64,000 bases of DNA from Streptomyces sp. GKU 895 (GTDB lineage Bacteria > Actinomycetota > Actinomycetes > Streptomycetales > Streptomycetaceae). The stretch lies in NCBI GenBank assembly GCA_002027195.1, contig MWJO01000021.1, positions 31,969 to 95,968 on the forward strand. Direction: 5' to 3'. Of this stretch, positions 44,994 to 54,987 are shown piece by piece. Below the pieces are notes generated by a model. The model did no database searches, had not been told where the DNA came from, and saw only the letters and a program-made list of their open reading frames with translations. Positions within the stretch are counted from its first letter, which is position 1; the number at the start of each line of letters is the position of its first letter. Both the position numbers and the translations under genes were made by a program.

Positions 44994-45643
44994 CGACGCA
45001 GTATGGCTCTGCGGGGTTGCCCGCCGGCAACGACCGTGCTGCGGTCCGGTGCCGAGGGAACATCGAACAACCGCAGGAACACCTGAGCCAGCGGGCCGAT
45101 CGAGACCGCGTACAGCACGGTCCCGACACCGATCGTGCCGCCGAGCAGGAAGCCCGTCGCGACGACCGCGATCTCGACGGCCGTCCGCATCAGCCGGATC
45201 GAGCGCCCCGTGCGCCGGTGCAGACCGGTCATCAGGCCGTCCCGGGGGCCGGGGCCGAAGCGGGCGGCGATGTAGAGGCCGGTGGCCGCTCCGTTGAGGA
45301 CGATGCCGGCGACGAGCAGAGGGATCCGCACGGCCAGGCTGTGGACCTCGGGAACGGCCGCGAGGGTCCCGTCCATGGCCACGCCGATCACGAAGACATT
45401 GGAGACGGTGCCGAGGCCGGGCCGCTGACGCAGCGGGATCCACAGGAGCAGCACCGCCGCGCCCACGATGATCGACACGACACCGATCGTCAGGCCGGTC
45501 AGTTCGGCGAGGCCCTGGTGCAGCACGTTCCAGGGCTCCAGCCCCAGGCCCGCCTCGACGAGCAGCGCCGAACTCGCACCGTAGAGGACGAGACCTGTGT
45601 ACAGCTGGATCAGCCGACGCCCGAGTCGGCGCTGGGTGGACAA
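44990..45643 (-). CDS. YczE/YitT-like membrane protein
   Basis: A 217-aa membrane protein; TTG 45643 with GGGGG upstream is chosen because it begins at a basic segment (TQRRLGRRL) ahead of TM1. Five to six helices include LYTGLVLYGASSALLVEAGLGLEPWNVLHQGLAE, conserved in the YczE family, and ARFGPGPRDGLMTGL with a GxGPRDG motif. Divergent pairing with a MocR gene is well known in this family. Function unknown; it may be a transporter under MocR control. Confidence 0.85.
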   Translation of the reverse strand: MSTQRRLGRRLIQLYTGLVLYGASSALLVEAGLGLEPWNVLHQGLAELTGLTIGVVSIIVGAAVLLLWIPLRQRPGLGTVSNVFVIGVAMDGTLAAVPEVHSLAVRIPLLVAGIVLNGAATGLYIAARFGPGPRDGLMTGLHRRTGRSIRLMRTAVEIAVVATGFLLGGTIGVGTVLYAVSIGPLAQVFLRLFDVPSAPDRSTVVAGGQPRRAILRR

Positions 45644-45742
45644 GTGGTGCCCCCTGTGGTCGTGGTGGCCTGGTCCATGACACCCTGGGGCTTGGGTGGA
45701 AGCATCATCCATGGCCAATTCGGGGAAGGTGGACTGATTTCC

Positions 45743-47242
45743 ATGGCGCAGTGGACCTCGGCGGTGGGACCGGCGCAGCTCGCCCGGCTGCTCAACTCCC
45801 AGCAGGACCGCCCGGCAGGCCCCGGCACCCGCCGCCCGCCCGCCTACCGCGCACTCGCCGACGGCATCCGGTTGCTGGTCCTCGAGGGCCGCGTCCCGGT
45901 GGCCGCCCGCCTGCCCGCCGAACGCGAACTGGCCCTCGCCCTGTCCGTCAGCCGTACGACGGTGGCGGCGGCCTACGAGGCACTGCGCACCGAGGGATTC
46001 CTGGAGTCCCGGCGCGGGGCGGGGAGCTGGACGGCCGTACCGGCCGGCAACCCGCTGCCCGCCCGGGGCCTTGAACCCCTGCCGCCCGAGGCGCTCGGCT
46101 CGATGATCGACCTCGGCTGCGCGGCCCTGCCCGCGCCCGAGCCGTGGCTGACCCGTGCGGTGCAGGGCGCCCTGGAGGAACTGCCGCCGTACGCCCACAC
46201 GCACGGCGACTATCCCGCCGGGCTGCCCGCGCTGCGCTCGATGATCGCCGACCGGTACACCGCGCGAGGCATTCCGACCATGCCCGAGCAGATCATGGTG
46301 ACGACCGGCGCGATGGGCGCGATCGACGCCATCTGCCATCTCTTCGGGGGCCGGGGCGAGCGCATCGCCGTCGAGTCGCCGTCGTACGCCAACATCCTCC
46401 AGCTGATGCGGGAGGCGGGGGCGCGGCTGGTGCCGGTCGCGATGGCCGACGGGCTGGCCGGCTGGGACATGGACCGCTGGCGGCAGGTGCTGCGGGACGC
46501 GGCACCCCGGATCGCCTACATCGTCGCCGACTTCCACAACCCGACCGGCGCGCTCGCCGACGACGACCAGCGGCGGCAGCTGGTGGACGCGGCGCGCTCC
46601 GCGGGGACCGTGCTGGTCGCCGACGAGACCATGACGGAGCTGTGGCTGGACGAGGACGTCGAGATGCCACGGCCGGTGTGCGGCTTCGACCCCGCCGGGT
46701 CCACCGTGATCACCGTCGGCTCGGCCAGCAAGGCGTTCTGGGCCGGGATGCGGATCGGGTGGGTGCGGGCGGCGCCGGACGTGATCCGCAGCCTCGTCGC
46801 CGCGCGGGCCTATGCCGATCTGGGGACGCCGGTGCTGGAGCAGCTGGCCGTGAACTGGCTGTTCAGCACGGGGGGTTGGGAGCAGGCGGTGGATGTCCGG
46901 CGGGTGCAGGGGCGGGAGAACCGGGACGCCTTGGTGGCGGCGGTGCGCCGGGAGCTGCCGTCGTGGGAGTTCGACGTGCCGCGCGGTGGGCTGACGCTGT
47001 GGGTGAGGGCGGGCGGCCTGTCCGGGTCGCGGCTGGCCGAGGCGGGGGAGCGGGTCGGGGTGCGGGTGCCGTCCGGGCCGCGCTTCGGGGTCGACGGGGC
47101 CTTCGAGGGGTATGTGCGGCTGCCGTTCACGGTGGGGGGTGCCGTCGCCGACGAAGCCGCCGCGAGGCTGGCCGCGGCGGCACGGATCGTGGAGAGCGGG
47201 GGGACGGGAGGCGGGGAGGCGCCGCGTACGTTTGTGGCCTAG
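45743..47242 (+). CDS. MocR-type GntR/aminotransferase regulator
   Basis: A 499-aa protein from ATG 45743. Residues about 33-110 are a GntR winged HTH (GRVPVAARLPAERELALALSVSRTTV); about 140-490 are a fold-type I aminotransferase domain with YADFHNPTGAL-like VADFHNPTGAL (substrate/PLP Asn), VADETMTELW and the Schiff-base lysine in SASKAFWAGMRIGW. MocR proteins sense PLP or PLP-bound amines and regulate neighbouring transport genes. It diverges from yczE with a 99-bp intergenic region, fitting regulation of the YczE-GDPD-UMF1 cluster. Confidence 0.92.
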   Translation: MAQWTSAVGPAQLARLLNSQQDRPAGPGTRRPPAYRALADGIRLLVLEGRVPVAARLPAERELALALSVSRTTVAAAYEALRTEGFLESRRGAGSWTAVPAGNPLPARGLEPLPPEALGSMIDLGCAALPAPEPWLTRAVQGALEELPPYAHTHGDYPAGLPALRSMIADRYTARGIPTMPEQIMVTTGAMGAIDAICHLFGGRGERIAVESPSYANILQLMREAGARLVPVAMADGLAGWDMDRWRQVLRDAAPRIAYIVADFHNPTGALADDDQRRQLVDAARSAGTVLVADETMTELWLDEDVEMPRPVCGFDPAGSTVITVGSASKAFWAGMRIGWVRAAPDVIRSLVAARAYADLGTPVLEQLAVNWLFSTGGWEQAVDVRRVQGRENRDALVAAVRRELPSWEFDVPRGGLTLWVRAGGLSGSRLAEAGERVGVRVPSGPRFGVDGAFEGYVRLPFTVGGAVADEAAARLAAAARIVESGGTGGGEAPRTFVA

Positions 47243-47350
47243 GGGCGCCTGTCGTTTTTGGGGGCGCGGGGCTGTGTCGATTTGCGGCTACCGCCGCGTG
47301 GGCTCGAGCCAGCCCCCACGCACCCGCAGCCGCACGGCTACCGCAACCAC

Positions 47351-48912
47351 CTACGGCGCTTCGGCGACCACCGCCTCCACCGGAACGGACTCCGCGTCCA
47401 CCGGCGTCGTCCTGGGCGGCAGCAACGCCAGCACCGCTTGCCGGTCCGCCTCACTCGTCTCGTCGTCGTACGGGTCCGGTGTCGACGGCACCTGGAGCCG
47501 ATGCACCGGCCCCGTACCGAGGCGGGCATAACCCCGGCCCGGCGGGACGTCGGAGACCGGCGTGGTGTGCGGGGGAGCGCCCAGCACCGCTTCCACCTGC
47601 CCGGGCGTCGCCGGGCCGAGGACGACCCGCGCGCGGGTGTGCTGCCGTACCGCGTCACTCAGTACGTCCGCGCTGTCGAACTGGTCGGCCACGACCACGG
47701 TGACGCAGGCCGCCCGGCCGTGGCGCAGCGGGACCTGGAGGAGGGACTGCGGGTCCCGGTGGCCGTCGGCCGCGGCCAGGTGGGTGAAGGCGCTGGGGCG
47801 GTCCAGGAGGATCCACAGGGGGCGCCGGGTGTCGTCCGGCGGCGGGTGGCCCGCCTGGCGGGCGCGGTTCATGGCGATCAGGCGCCGCTCGGTCTCGGTG
47901 GCGGCCCATTCGAGGCTGGCCAGGGCGCCGGTGAGCCCGCACTCGACCGCCAGGACGCCGTCCCGGCCGGTCAGGCACGCGTACTCGCCGGTGCCGCCGC
48001 CGTCGACGATGACGACGTCACCGTGGGGCAGGGCCTGGAGGGCGATGGAGCGCAGCAGGGTCGAGGCGCCGGTGCCCGGCTGGCCCATGACCAGCAGATG
48101 GGGTTCCGTGGAGCGGACGCCGGTGCGCCAGACGACGGGGGGTACGTCGCGCTGCTCCTCGCCGTGGGTGAGGGGCAGGGTGCGCTGGACCTCGGTGGGG
48201 TCGGTGAAGCCGAGGACCGTCTCGCCGGGAGCCGTGACGAATCGCTGGGCGGCGATGTCGGTGGGCAGCGGCGGCAGGACGGTGACGGAGAGCTGGTTGC
48301 CTCCTCGTCCCAGGCGAAGCGGTACTCGCGGCCGCGGCCCGACTTGGCGTGCAGCAACTGCTCGATGCGCGCGCGTGCGTCGGCCTCGCCGTCCGTGAAG
48401 TAGGCGGGGTAGCGGATCACGAGCTGGGTGATGCGGCTCGTCTCGTCGAACTCGTACTCAGGGAAGGCCTTCTCCCACTCGCCGCCGTGGGCGTAGAGCG
48501 GAGCGGGGTCCTCGGCCGTCGAGAAGTACGGCACCAGGGCCTCGTAGAGGGACTTCAGCCGCTGGGTCTGCGACTCGTCCGGGCCTTCCGGCGCGGGCGG
48601 GGTGCGGTCCCGGCCCTGCCATGCTGCCGCCGCCATCAGGACGATGACGGCGAGCAGCGGACCGTACGGCACCAGGGCCACGACCAGGACCACCGACGCC
48701 ACCAGGAAAAGCAGCGGCCCGCGCTTGTCCTTGGGGGTGTCGGCCCACTTGCGCCGCCCGGCCGAGGCCAGCCGGCGCAGTCCGCGGGTGATCGTGATCA
48801 GCGGGTGGAGGACGTCGGTGGCGCTGTCGGCCGCCGTCCGGGCCAGCTCCCGGCTCCGGGCGATCTGCGCGCTGCCTGTGCTCAGGATGCGGGGGAGGGG
48901 GCGCCGGGCCAC
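47351..48912 (-). CDS. sffA: SffA, sporulation FtsK/SpoIIIE-like ATPase, frame broken as assembled
   Basis: GTG 48912 is preceded by AGGAG. The N-terminus has a helical segment and two membrane helices (about 60-95: LLFLVASVVLVVALVPYG and LLAVIVLMAAAAWQ). At about 48308 the frame is lost; adding one G at GAGGAGGCAAC continues the protein (NQLSVTVLPPLPTDIAAQR, then the ATPase domain) to 47351, 520 aa. The P-loop reads GQPGTGASTLLRS: the Walker A lysine is replaced by Ala. Walker B-like WILLDRPS is present. In S. coelicolor SffA is recruited by SmeA to sporulation septa and aids chromosome segregation. It lies 67 bp downstream of smeA. Confidence 0.85.
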
Positions 48913-48979
48913 TGCAGTCTCCTGAAAGTGCGTACGGAAGGGAGGGACGCCTGGGGAAGGGGCGTCGGAAGAAGCGGCG

Positions 48980-49174
48980 TCAGAACTTGATGCCGCCGAG
49001 CAGGCTCGCCAGGCTCTCCCCGCCGGCTCTGATGCTCGGAGCGATGGCGGTGCTCGCGAGATAGAAGCCGAAGAGGGCGGCGACAAAGGCATGCGACGCC
49101 TTGAGTCCGTCCTTGCGGAAGAAGAGGAAGACGATGATGCCGAGCAGGACCACGCCTGAGATGGACAGGATCAT
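48980..49174 (-). CDS. smeA: SmeA, small sporulation membrane protein
   Basis: A 64-aa protein from ATG 49174 with AGGAG upstream. It has two hydrophobic segments (SISGVVLLGIIVFLFF and SHAFVAALFGFYLASTAIA) and a short C-terminal GGESLASLLGGIKF tail. Its length and the immediately following FtsK-like gene match SmeA-SffA of S. coelicolor, a developmental locus whose products localise to sporulation septa, SmeA targeting SffA. Codon use is normal; frame intact. Confidence 0.88.
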   Translation of the reverse strand: MILSISGVVLLGIIVFLFFRKDGLKASHAFVAALFGFYLASTAIAPSIRAGGESLASLLGGIKF

Positions 49175-49249
49175 TTGAGGTCTCCTGGTTCGGGGGGACA
49201 GTCACCATGAGTACTTCCAGGCTCACAGGATGTATCCATACGATAAAAG

Positions 49250-49283
49250 GTGCAACCGGGTGAAATTCGGGATGTTTCACCCG
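49250..49283 (-). promoter_or_regulatory. smeA upstream region with 9-9-9 inverted repeat
   Basis: CGGGTGAAA (49257-49265) and TTTCACCCG (49275-49283) are perfect 9-bp arms separated by 9 bp. On the minus strand they lie just upstream of a TTGCAC sequence (49255-49250) that could be the smeA -35, about 75 bp before the start codon. It is a candidate activator or repressor site. Confidence 0.5.
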
Positions 49284-49434
49284 CTTGACGGGGGCGGCTT
49301 GGGCCGGATGAGCAGGGGACTTGCGCCCGACCGGGTCAGTGGTGATCTTTACCTCCGGCACATCGGGTCATGTGCCGCGCGAGCCAGTACCCTGGCGATT
49401 CACCTGAACGGTTGTATGAGAGGCGGTCCGGCCG

Positions 49435-49827
49435 ATGAGTGAAGCCCCCGACCCCGAGGTCGTGGAGCTGGCGACCAAGATCTTCGATCTGGCCCGCAGG
49501 GGGCAGACCGAGGCGCTCGTGTCGTACGTCGACGCAGGCGTTCCGGCCAACCTCACCAACGACCGCGGTGACTCCCTCGTGATGCTCGCCGCCTATCACG
49601 GCCACGCCGAGGCGGTGCGCGCGCTGCTCGCGCGCGGGGCCGCCGCCGACGAGGTCAACGACCGAGGCCAGACCCCCCTCGCGGGGGCGGTCTTCAAGGG
49701 GGAGACGGAAGTGATCAAGGCACTTCTGGAGGGCGGCGCCGATCCGGCCGCGGGGACCCCGTCGGCCGTCGACACCGCTCGGATGTTCGGCAAGGCCGAA
49801 CTTCTCGAACTGTTCGGCGCACACTGA
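49435..49827 (+). CDS. Ankyrin-repeat protein
   Basis: A 130-aa protein from ATG 49435. Three ankyrin repeats can be read: VSYVDAGVPANLTNDRGDSL, then AHAEAVRALLARGAAADEVNDRGQTPLAGAV in two steps, and KALLEGGADPAAGTPSAVDTARMFG. The N-terminal helix carries VVELATKIFDLARRG. A soluble protein-binding module of unknown partner, divergent from smeA. Length is typical of short streptomycete ankyrin proteins. Confidence 0.85.
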   Translation: MSEAPDPEVVELATKIFDLARRGQTEALVSYVDAGVPANLTNDRGDSLVMLAAYHGHAEAVRALLARGAAADEVNDRGQTPLAGAVFKGETEVIKALLEGGADPAAGTPSAVDTARMFGKAELLELFGAH

Positions 49828-50128
49828 TCCGAACGCTCTGACCAGCGAAAACACAGAAAACGGGGGAGGCGGTACAGGGCCGCCGAAATTTCGGTCGCGG
49901 CAGATGTAAGTGCCGAGTCATCATGGCGTCGTGATTCACGGACGCGATGGCTGGGCAGGTGTTGCCGCACCGCGCGGGCCGTGATGCGGCCCGCATGGGC
50001 CACCGACGAGAGGCAGAGAGAAATGGTCTACAGCAAGCAGGAAACGGCGGGCGCCCCGACGTGTTGTCACGCGGCCAGGTGAAGCAAGAACCCCGGTTGC
50101 GTCGACGCTTGATGTGAGGCTGTTTCCC
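49828..50128. other. 301-bp intergenic stretch
   Basis: No gene, hairpin or recognised site found. The promoter of the HEAT-repeat gene is presumably here. Confidence 0.4.
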
Positions 50129-51549
50129 ATGTTCGAACCGGTCATAGCGCCCAGCGGTACGCTGCTCGGCCTGCTCCAGCGGGGCCGCGGCGACGGTACG
50201 CTGCACGCGCTCACCGCCCCGCGGGCCGAAGCGCTCGCGGCGCTGAACCACTGTGTGGTGCGGGATCCCCGCCACGACTGGCAGGTGGAGAACCGCTCCC
50301 TTTACTACGCCCGGCTCTACCTCGACCTGGGCGGCGAGCTCGACCGCATCGAGGCCCACCTCTTCGACGTCGAGGACCATCTCGACGACGAGGAGTCACG
50401 GACGGGTCTCGCCCTGGCGGTCCTCGGGCACCTCGCCTCCTACGGCAGGCGGGACGCGCTCGAACTGCTGCGCAGGTACGCCGCCACGGGCGCCAACTGG
50501 GCCTGGGCCCTGGACGAGCTGGCCCTCAGGGACGACGACGCCGGGCTGCGCGCCCTCGCCGTCCCGGTACTGGCCCGTTTCGGTACCGACGCCGAGGGCG
50601 AGGCCGAACTGGCCGCCACCGTGCGCGACGCCTTCGAACCCCGGCCCTGGCGGCTGTGGGCCGAGGATCCGCGCGAAGCGATCGCCACGCGCGTGCGTGC
50701 CGCTCAGGAAGCCGGCTGCTTCGACCGCTGGCAACGGCAGATGCGACCTACCGGGCCGTCCGGGGTGGGAGCGTGCAGGCGGTCTTCGAGTGGGCCGAGC
50801 AGGGCGTCGAACGCGGCGCCGCGCTCCATGTCCCCGCCGCGCGCTGCCTCATGGCGGTCGCCGGACCCGAGGACCGGCCCGAGATCGTCGCCGCCGCCAA
50901 GGACGGCACCGAGGGAGCCCGCTGCACCGCGCTGCGCTACCTCGCCGACGGCAACGATCCCGACGCACTCGATCTGATCGAGGCGGCCGTGGTCACCGGC
51001 TCGGCGCCGGTCGTGGAGGCCGCTGTCGGCGCATTCGAACGGATGCGCAGCATCGCCGCCGTGGACCGTGCCCGCAGCTGGGCCCACCGGCCCGATCCGC
51101 TGGGCGCCGCCGCCGGACGCATGCTCGCCTGCCGCGGCGGAGCCGAGGACAAGGACCTGGTCCTCGCCGCTCTGCGCGAGGCCGTACGGGGCGAGGGGCC
51201 GGACGCGCCGACCCTGTGGACCCTCGTCGACGGCACCGGACGGCTCGGCATCGCCTGCGCCGCCCCCGTACTGCGCCATGTCTACCGCGAGACGGCCTCG
51301 TCCCATCTGCGCGGCCGGGCCGCCCGGGCCCTCGCCGCCACCGACCCCTCCTTCGCCACCGGCTTCGCCGTCGAATGCCTCTGGGACTGCGAGGAGACCA
51401 CCCGCGAGATCGCCGCCCGGCACGCCGAGACCGCCGACGCCCGCGTCGTCGAGCAGCTCCGCCGGCTCGCCGCCGACCCGGCCGAGGAGGCCGAGGTCCA
51501 GACCGCCGTCCGCAGCCGGATCGGCCCTCCGGACACCGCAGCCATGTGA
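50129..51549 (+). CDS. HEAT-repeat protein, frame broken as assembled
   Basis: ATG 50129. The first ~210 residues are in frame (LNHCVVRDPRHDWQVENR, ATGANWAWALDELALRDDD, CFDRWQRQMRPTGPSG). Near 50765 two extra G bases (GGGGTGGG) shift the frame. The rest, VQAVFEWAEQGVERGAAL through repeated helical pairs such as ALRYLADGNDPDALDLIEAA and RGRAARALAATDPSFATGF, continues to 51549. The repaired length is 472 aa. Alpha-alpha repeats of HEAT type fill the protein, suggesting a scaffold or protein-binding role. I know of no function; no signal peptide or membrane segment. Confidence 0.72.
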
Positions 51550-51707
51550 CGGCACGCCCTCAGGGTGAACTCGGGACGACCCGCGGGTCAGGCGCGTATG
51601 GACGGGGCCTGACCTGCGCGGGTGTGCGACGTAACGCTCACGGGACGTTCCCCGTCCGGAAAGATCCACGTTGACGCGTTCACGTCCGGTGCGGCGACAA
51701 CACCGGT

Positions 51708-52837
51708 ATGCGTGTCGTCATCGTGACCGAATCCTTTCCCCCCGACGTGAACGGCGTGGCCCACTGCGCGCTCCAGACCGCCCGGCACCTCGTGGATCGC
51801 GGTCATTCCCCGCTCGTCGTCGCGCCGGCCACCGCGGCCGGTACCGGGCCCGACGCCTCCGCCGCCGTGCCCCCGTCGTCCGTGTCCCCTCCCTCCCCCT
51901 GCCGGGCTACCCCCAGGTCCGCGTCGCCCTCCCCAGCCGGCGCGTCGCCGCGGCCATCGCCGAGCACCGCGCGGACCTCGTCCACCTGGCCAGCCCCTTC
52001 GTCCTCGGCGTCCGCGGCATGGCGGCGGCCGCCCGGCTGGGCCTGCCCGCCGTCGCCGTCTACCAGACCGACCTCGCCGGATACGCCCGCACCTACGTCC
52101 ACGCCGGCGAGGCCGCCGCGTGGCGCCGCATCCGCTCCGTCCACGCCGCCGCCGACCTCACCCTCGCCCCGTCCAGCGCCGCCCTGCACGACCTGGAGTC
52201 CCACGGCGTCCCCCGGGTGCGGCTGTGGCCGCGCGGCGTGGACACCGCCCGCTTCCACCCCGGGCTGCGCGACGAGGCGCTGCGCCGAGAACTCGCCCCG
52301 AACGGTGAGCTGATCGTCGGCTACGTCGGGCGGCTCGCCCCCGAGAAGCAGGTCGAGCTGCTGGCAGGCGTGTGCGGTCTGGAGGGCGTCCGCGTGGTCG
52401 TGGTGGGCGACGGACCGAGCCGGCCGGCACTGACCGAAGCCCTGCCCGGCGCGGTCTTCCTGGGCCGCCGCACTGGCGACGAACTGGCGCGACTCTTCGC
52501 CTCCTTCGACGTCTTCGCGCACACCGGCCCCTTCGAGACCTTCTGCCAGACCGTGCAGGAGGCCATGGCCAGCGGCGTCCCCGTGGTCGCGCCCGCGGCC
52601 GGCGGGCCGCTCGACCTCGTCGCCCACGGCCGCACCGGGCTGCTGGTGCCGCCGCGCGACGCGGCCGCCGTCCGGGACGCCGTGTGGGCCCTGGCCGCCG
52701 ATCCCGGACTGCGGGCCGCGTACGGCGCCGCGGGACGGGCGACGGTCGAGGGGCGCACCTGGGCGGCCGTCGGGGACCAGCTGCTGGGGCACTACGCGGG
52801 TGTGCTGGCCGACCGGCGGATGGTGGTGGCGGCATGA
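51708..52837 (+). CDS. GT4 glycosyltransferase (MgtA-like), frame broken as assembled
   Basis: ATG 51708. The N-terminal Rossmann start MRVVIVTESFPPDVNGVAH is in frame; near 51872 two extra C bases shift it. The rest (VRVPSLPLPGYPQVRVALPS, ADLVHLASPFVLGVRGM, VGYVGRLAPEKQVELLAG, GPFETFCQTVQEAMASGVPV) follows in another frame to 52837. Repaired length 375 aa. It matches GDP-mannose-dependent GT4 enzymes of the MgtA/PimB type, with the C-terminal E-x7-E (ETFCQTVQE) nucleotide-sugar motif. Its stop overlaps the second glycosyltransferase by 4 bp. Confidence 0.85.
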
Positions 52838-54093
52838 CCGGATCATGGACCGCCGGCGGGGGCGACCTCCGGCCCCTGCGGATCGTCCGGCTCGCGAACT
52901 TCGTCGCGCCCGCATCGGGCGGCCTGCGCACCGCGCTGCGTGAGCTCGGCAAGGGCTACAAGGCGGCCGGGCACGAGCCCGTGCTCGTCGTGCCGGGCGA
53001 GCGGGTCAGCGACGTGGAGACCGAGCAGGGGCGGGTGATCACCCTGCCCGGGCCGCTGCTGCCGGGCACCGGCGGCTATCGCGTGCTCGCCGACCGGCGG
53101 CGGGTGACCCGGCTCCTGGAGGCGCTGCGCCCCGACCGCCTGGAGGTCTCCGACCGTACGACCCTGAGGTGGACCGGCAAGTGGGCGCGACGCGCGCGGG
53201 TGCCGGCCGTGATGGTCTCCCACGAGACCGCAGATGGCGTGCTGCGCACCTGGGGCGTCCCCGAGGGCGCGGCCCGGCGTGCCGCCGACGCGCTGAACGT
53301 CCGTACCGCACACACCTACGCGCGCGTGGTGTGCACCACCGAGTTCGCCGAGCGGGAGTTCGTCCGGATCGGCGCGCGCAATGTCGTACGGGCGCCCCTC
53401 GGCGTCGATCTGTCCGAACGGCACCCGGCGCTGCGCGACACGCGGCTGCGTGGCGTCTACGCGCGCGTGGACGAGACGCTGCTGGTGACATGCACCCGGC
53501 TGTCGGTGGAGAAACGACCCGGCACCGCGCTGGACGCCCTGGAGGCGCTCGTACGGCGGGGGCGGCGGGCGGTGCTGGTGGTGGCCGGGGACGGGCCCTT
53601 GCGGCCGCGGCTCGAACAGCGGGCGCGGGAGCGCGGGTTGCCGGCCGTCTTCCTCGGGCACGTCACCGACCGCGGGCTGCTCGGCGCCCTCCAGGCGTCC
53701 GCCGACGTGTGCCTGGCCCCCGGGCCCGCCGAGACGTTCGGGCTCGCCGCGCTGGAGGCGATGGCCTGCGGCACGCCCGTCGTCGTGAGCGCCTCCTCCG
53801 CGCTGCCCGAGGTGATCGGGGCGGCGGGAGCGGTCGCGGCGGATCACGGAGCCGCCTTCGCGGACGCCGTGGAGATGCTGCTCGACCGTCCCTTCGACGA
53901 GCGCCGCAGGGCCGCACGCGCGCGTGCGGAGTGCTTCGGGTGGGGGACGGCCGTGGAGGCGTTCCTCGCCGCGCACGACGCGACGGTGAGGGTGCGTGAG
54001 GTCGGCGTACAGCGGGCCGTTCTAGGCGGCGTTCAAGGCGGCGCACAGGACGCCGTTCAGGGCGGTGTTCAAGGCGGCGGGGGCTTGCGATGA
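52834..54093 (+). CDS. GT4 glycosyltransferase
   Basis: A 419-aa protein from ATG 52834. GT-B fold: N-terminal LRIVRLANFVAPASGGLRTA, central CTRLSVEKRPGTALDALEAL and C-terminal GPAETFGLAALEAMACGTPVV with the E-x7-E nucleotide-sugar motif. The last ~30 residues are a Gln/Gly/Val repeat (RAVLGGVQGGAQDAVQGGVQ) encoded by a degenerate tandem DNA repeat at about 54022-54080. It is coupled by overlap to the first GT and to the SGNH hydrolase, suggesting a glycan assembled and then deacylated or trimmed. Confidence 0.88.
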   Translation: MTGSWTAGGGDLRPLRIVRLANFVAPASGGLRTALRELGKGYKAAGHEPVLVVPGERVSDVETEQGRVITLPGPLLPGTGGYRVLADRRRVTRLLEALRPDRLEVSDRTTLRWTGKWARRARVPAVMVSHETADGVLRTWGVPEGAARRAADALNVRTAHTYARVVCTTEFAEREFVRIGARNVVRAPLGVDLSERHPALRDTRLRGVYARVDETLLVTCTRLSVEKRPGTALDALEALVRRGRRAVLVVAGDGPLRPRLEQRARERGLPAVFLGHVTDRGLLGALQASADVCLAPGPAETFGLAALEAMACGTPVVVSASSALPEVIGAAGAVAADHGAAFADAVEMLLDRPFDERRRAARARAECFGWGTAVEAFLAAHDATVRVREVGVQRAVLGGVQGGAQDAVQGGVQGGGGLR

Positions 54094-54926
54094 GACCCCT
54101 GCGGTTCGTCGCCCTCGGTGACTCGCTGACCGAGGGGGTGGGCGACCCCGTCGGCGACGGCTGGCGGGGCTGGGCCGCCCTGCTCGCCGAAGGGCTCGGC
54201 CCGGCCGTGGAGTTCACCAACCTCGCGGTCGGCGGGGCCCAGACCCGGGACGTGCTGGAACGGCAGCTGCCCGTCGGACTGGCCCTGCGTCCGGACGTCG
54301 TGTCCGTCGTCGTCGGCGTCAACGACACCCTCCGCTGCACCTTCGACATCCACGCCGTGGCCGCCCGGCTCGACGCGGTGTACGCCGCCTTCACCGCGCA
54401 GGGAGCGCTGCTGCTCACGGCCTGCTTGCCCGATCCCGGCGCGATGCTCGGGCTGCCGGGGGCGCTGGCGAGCCCGTTGGCCCGGCGGCAGCGGGCGGTC
54501 AACTCCGTGGTCCACGCGCTGTCGGAGCGGTACGGGGCGGCGCATCTGCACGCCGCCGAAGGGGCGTGGGTCACCGACCGCGCGATGTGGAGCGCGGATC
54601 GGCTCCACCCGGGTGAGCGGGGGCACCGGCAGCTGGCCGTACGGTTCCACGCGGTGCTGGCGGAGGCCGGGCTCGCGACGGGGGCGGCGCCTTCGCCCGA
54701 GCCCGAGTTCGCGCAGCCCACCAAGTCGGCGAGTCTGTGGTGGCTGGCCACGGCGGGGACGGGATGGGTCGCCCGGCGGTGCACGGATCTCTTGCCGCAG
54801 TTGCTTCGGCTCGCGGTGGACGAGATGCGTCATCGGGTTCGGGGGACGAGCGCGCGGCTGGATCTCGGCGCGACTGCGGCGGTTTCTGCTGCTTTGTCCG
54901 CACTGTCCGTGCCGGAGGCGGCGTAG
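54090..54926 (+). CDS. SGNH/GDSL hydrolase
   Basis: A 278-aa protein from ATG 54090, overlapping the GT stop by 4 bp. Blocks: I VALGDSLTEGVGD with Ser15-type nucleophile, II NLAVGGAQTRD, III VVVGVNDTLR, V SADRLHPGERGHRQLA with Asp and His. No signal peptide. A cytoplasmic esterase/lipase or acetylesterase. C-terminal ~60 residues form an additional helical tail. Co-transcribed with the two glycosyltransferases, so it may remove or transfer an acyl group on the glycan or lipid. Confidence 0.9.
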   Translation: MRPLRFVALGDSLTEGVGDPVGDGWRGWAALLAEGLGPAVEFTNLAVGGAQTRDVLERQLPVGLALRPDVVSVVVGVNDTLRCTFDIHAVAARLDAVYAAFTAQGALLLTACLPDPGAMLGLPGALASPLARRQRAVNSVVHALSERYGAAHLHAAEGAWVTDRAMWSADRLHPGERGHRQLAVRFHAVLAEAGLATGAAPSPEPEFAQPTKSASLWWLATAGTGWVARRCTDLLPQLLRLAVDEMRHRVRGTSARLDLGATAAVSAALSALSVPEAA

Positions 54927-54987
54927 TGGTCTTCACCGGGAGCGCGTGGGGGCCGGTCGCCCAGCTCCCACGCGTCTCCGGGTGAGG

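Noticed and set aside
45644..45742. MocR direct-repeat operator in the yczE-mocR gap
   Set aside because: Short TGGTCCATGA / CATCATCCATGG similarities exist but I could not define convincing repeats.
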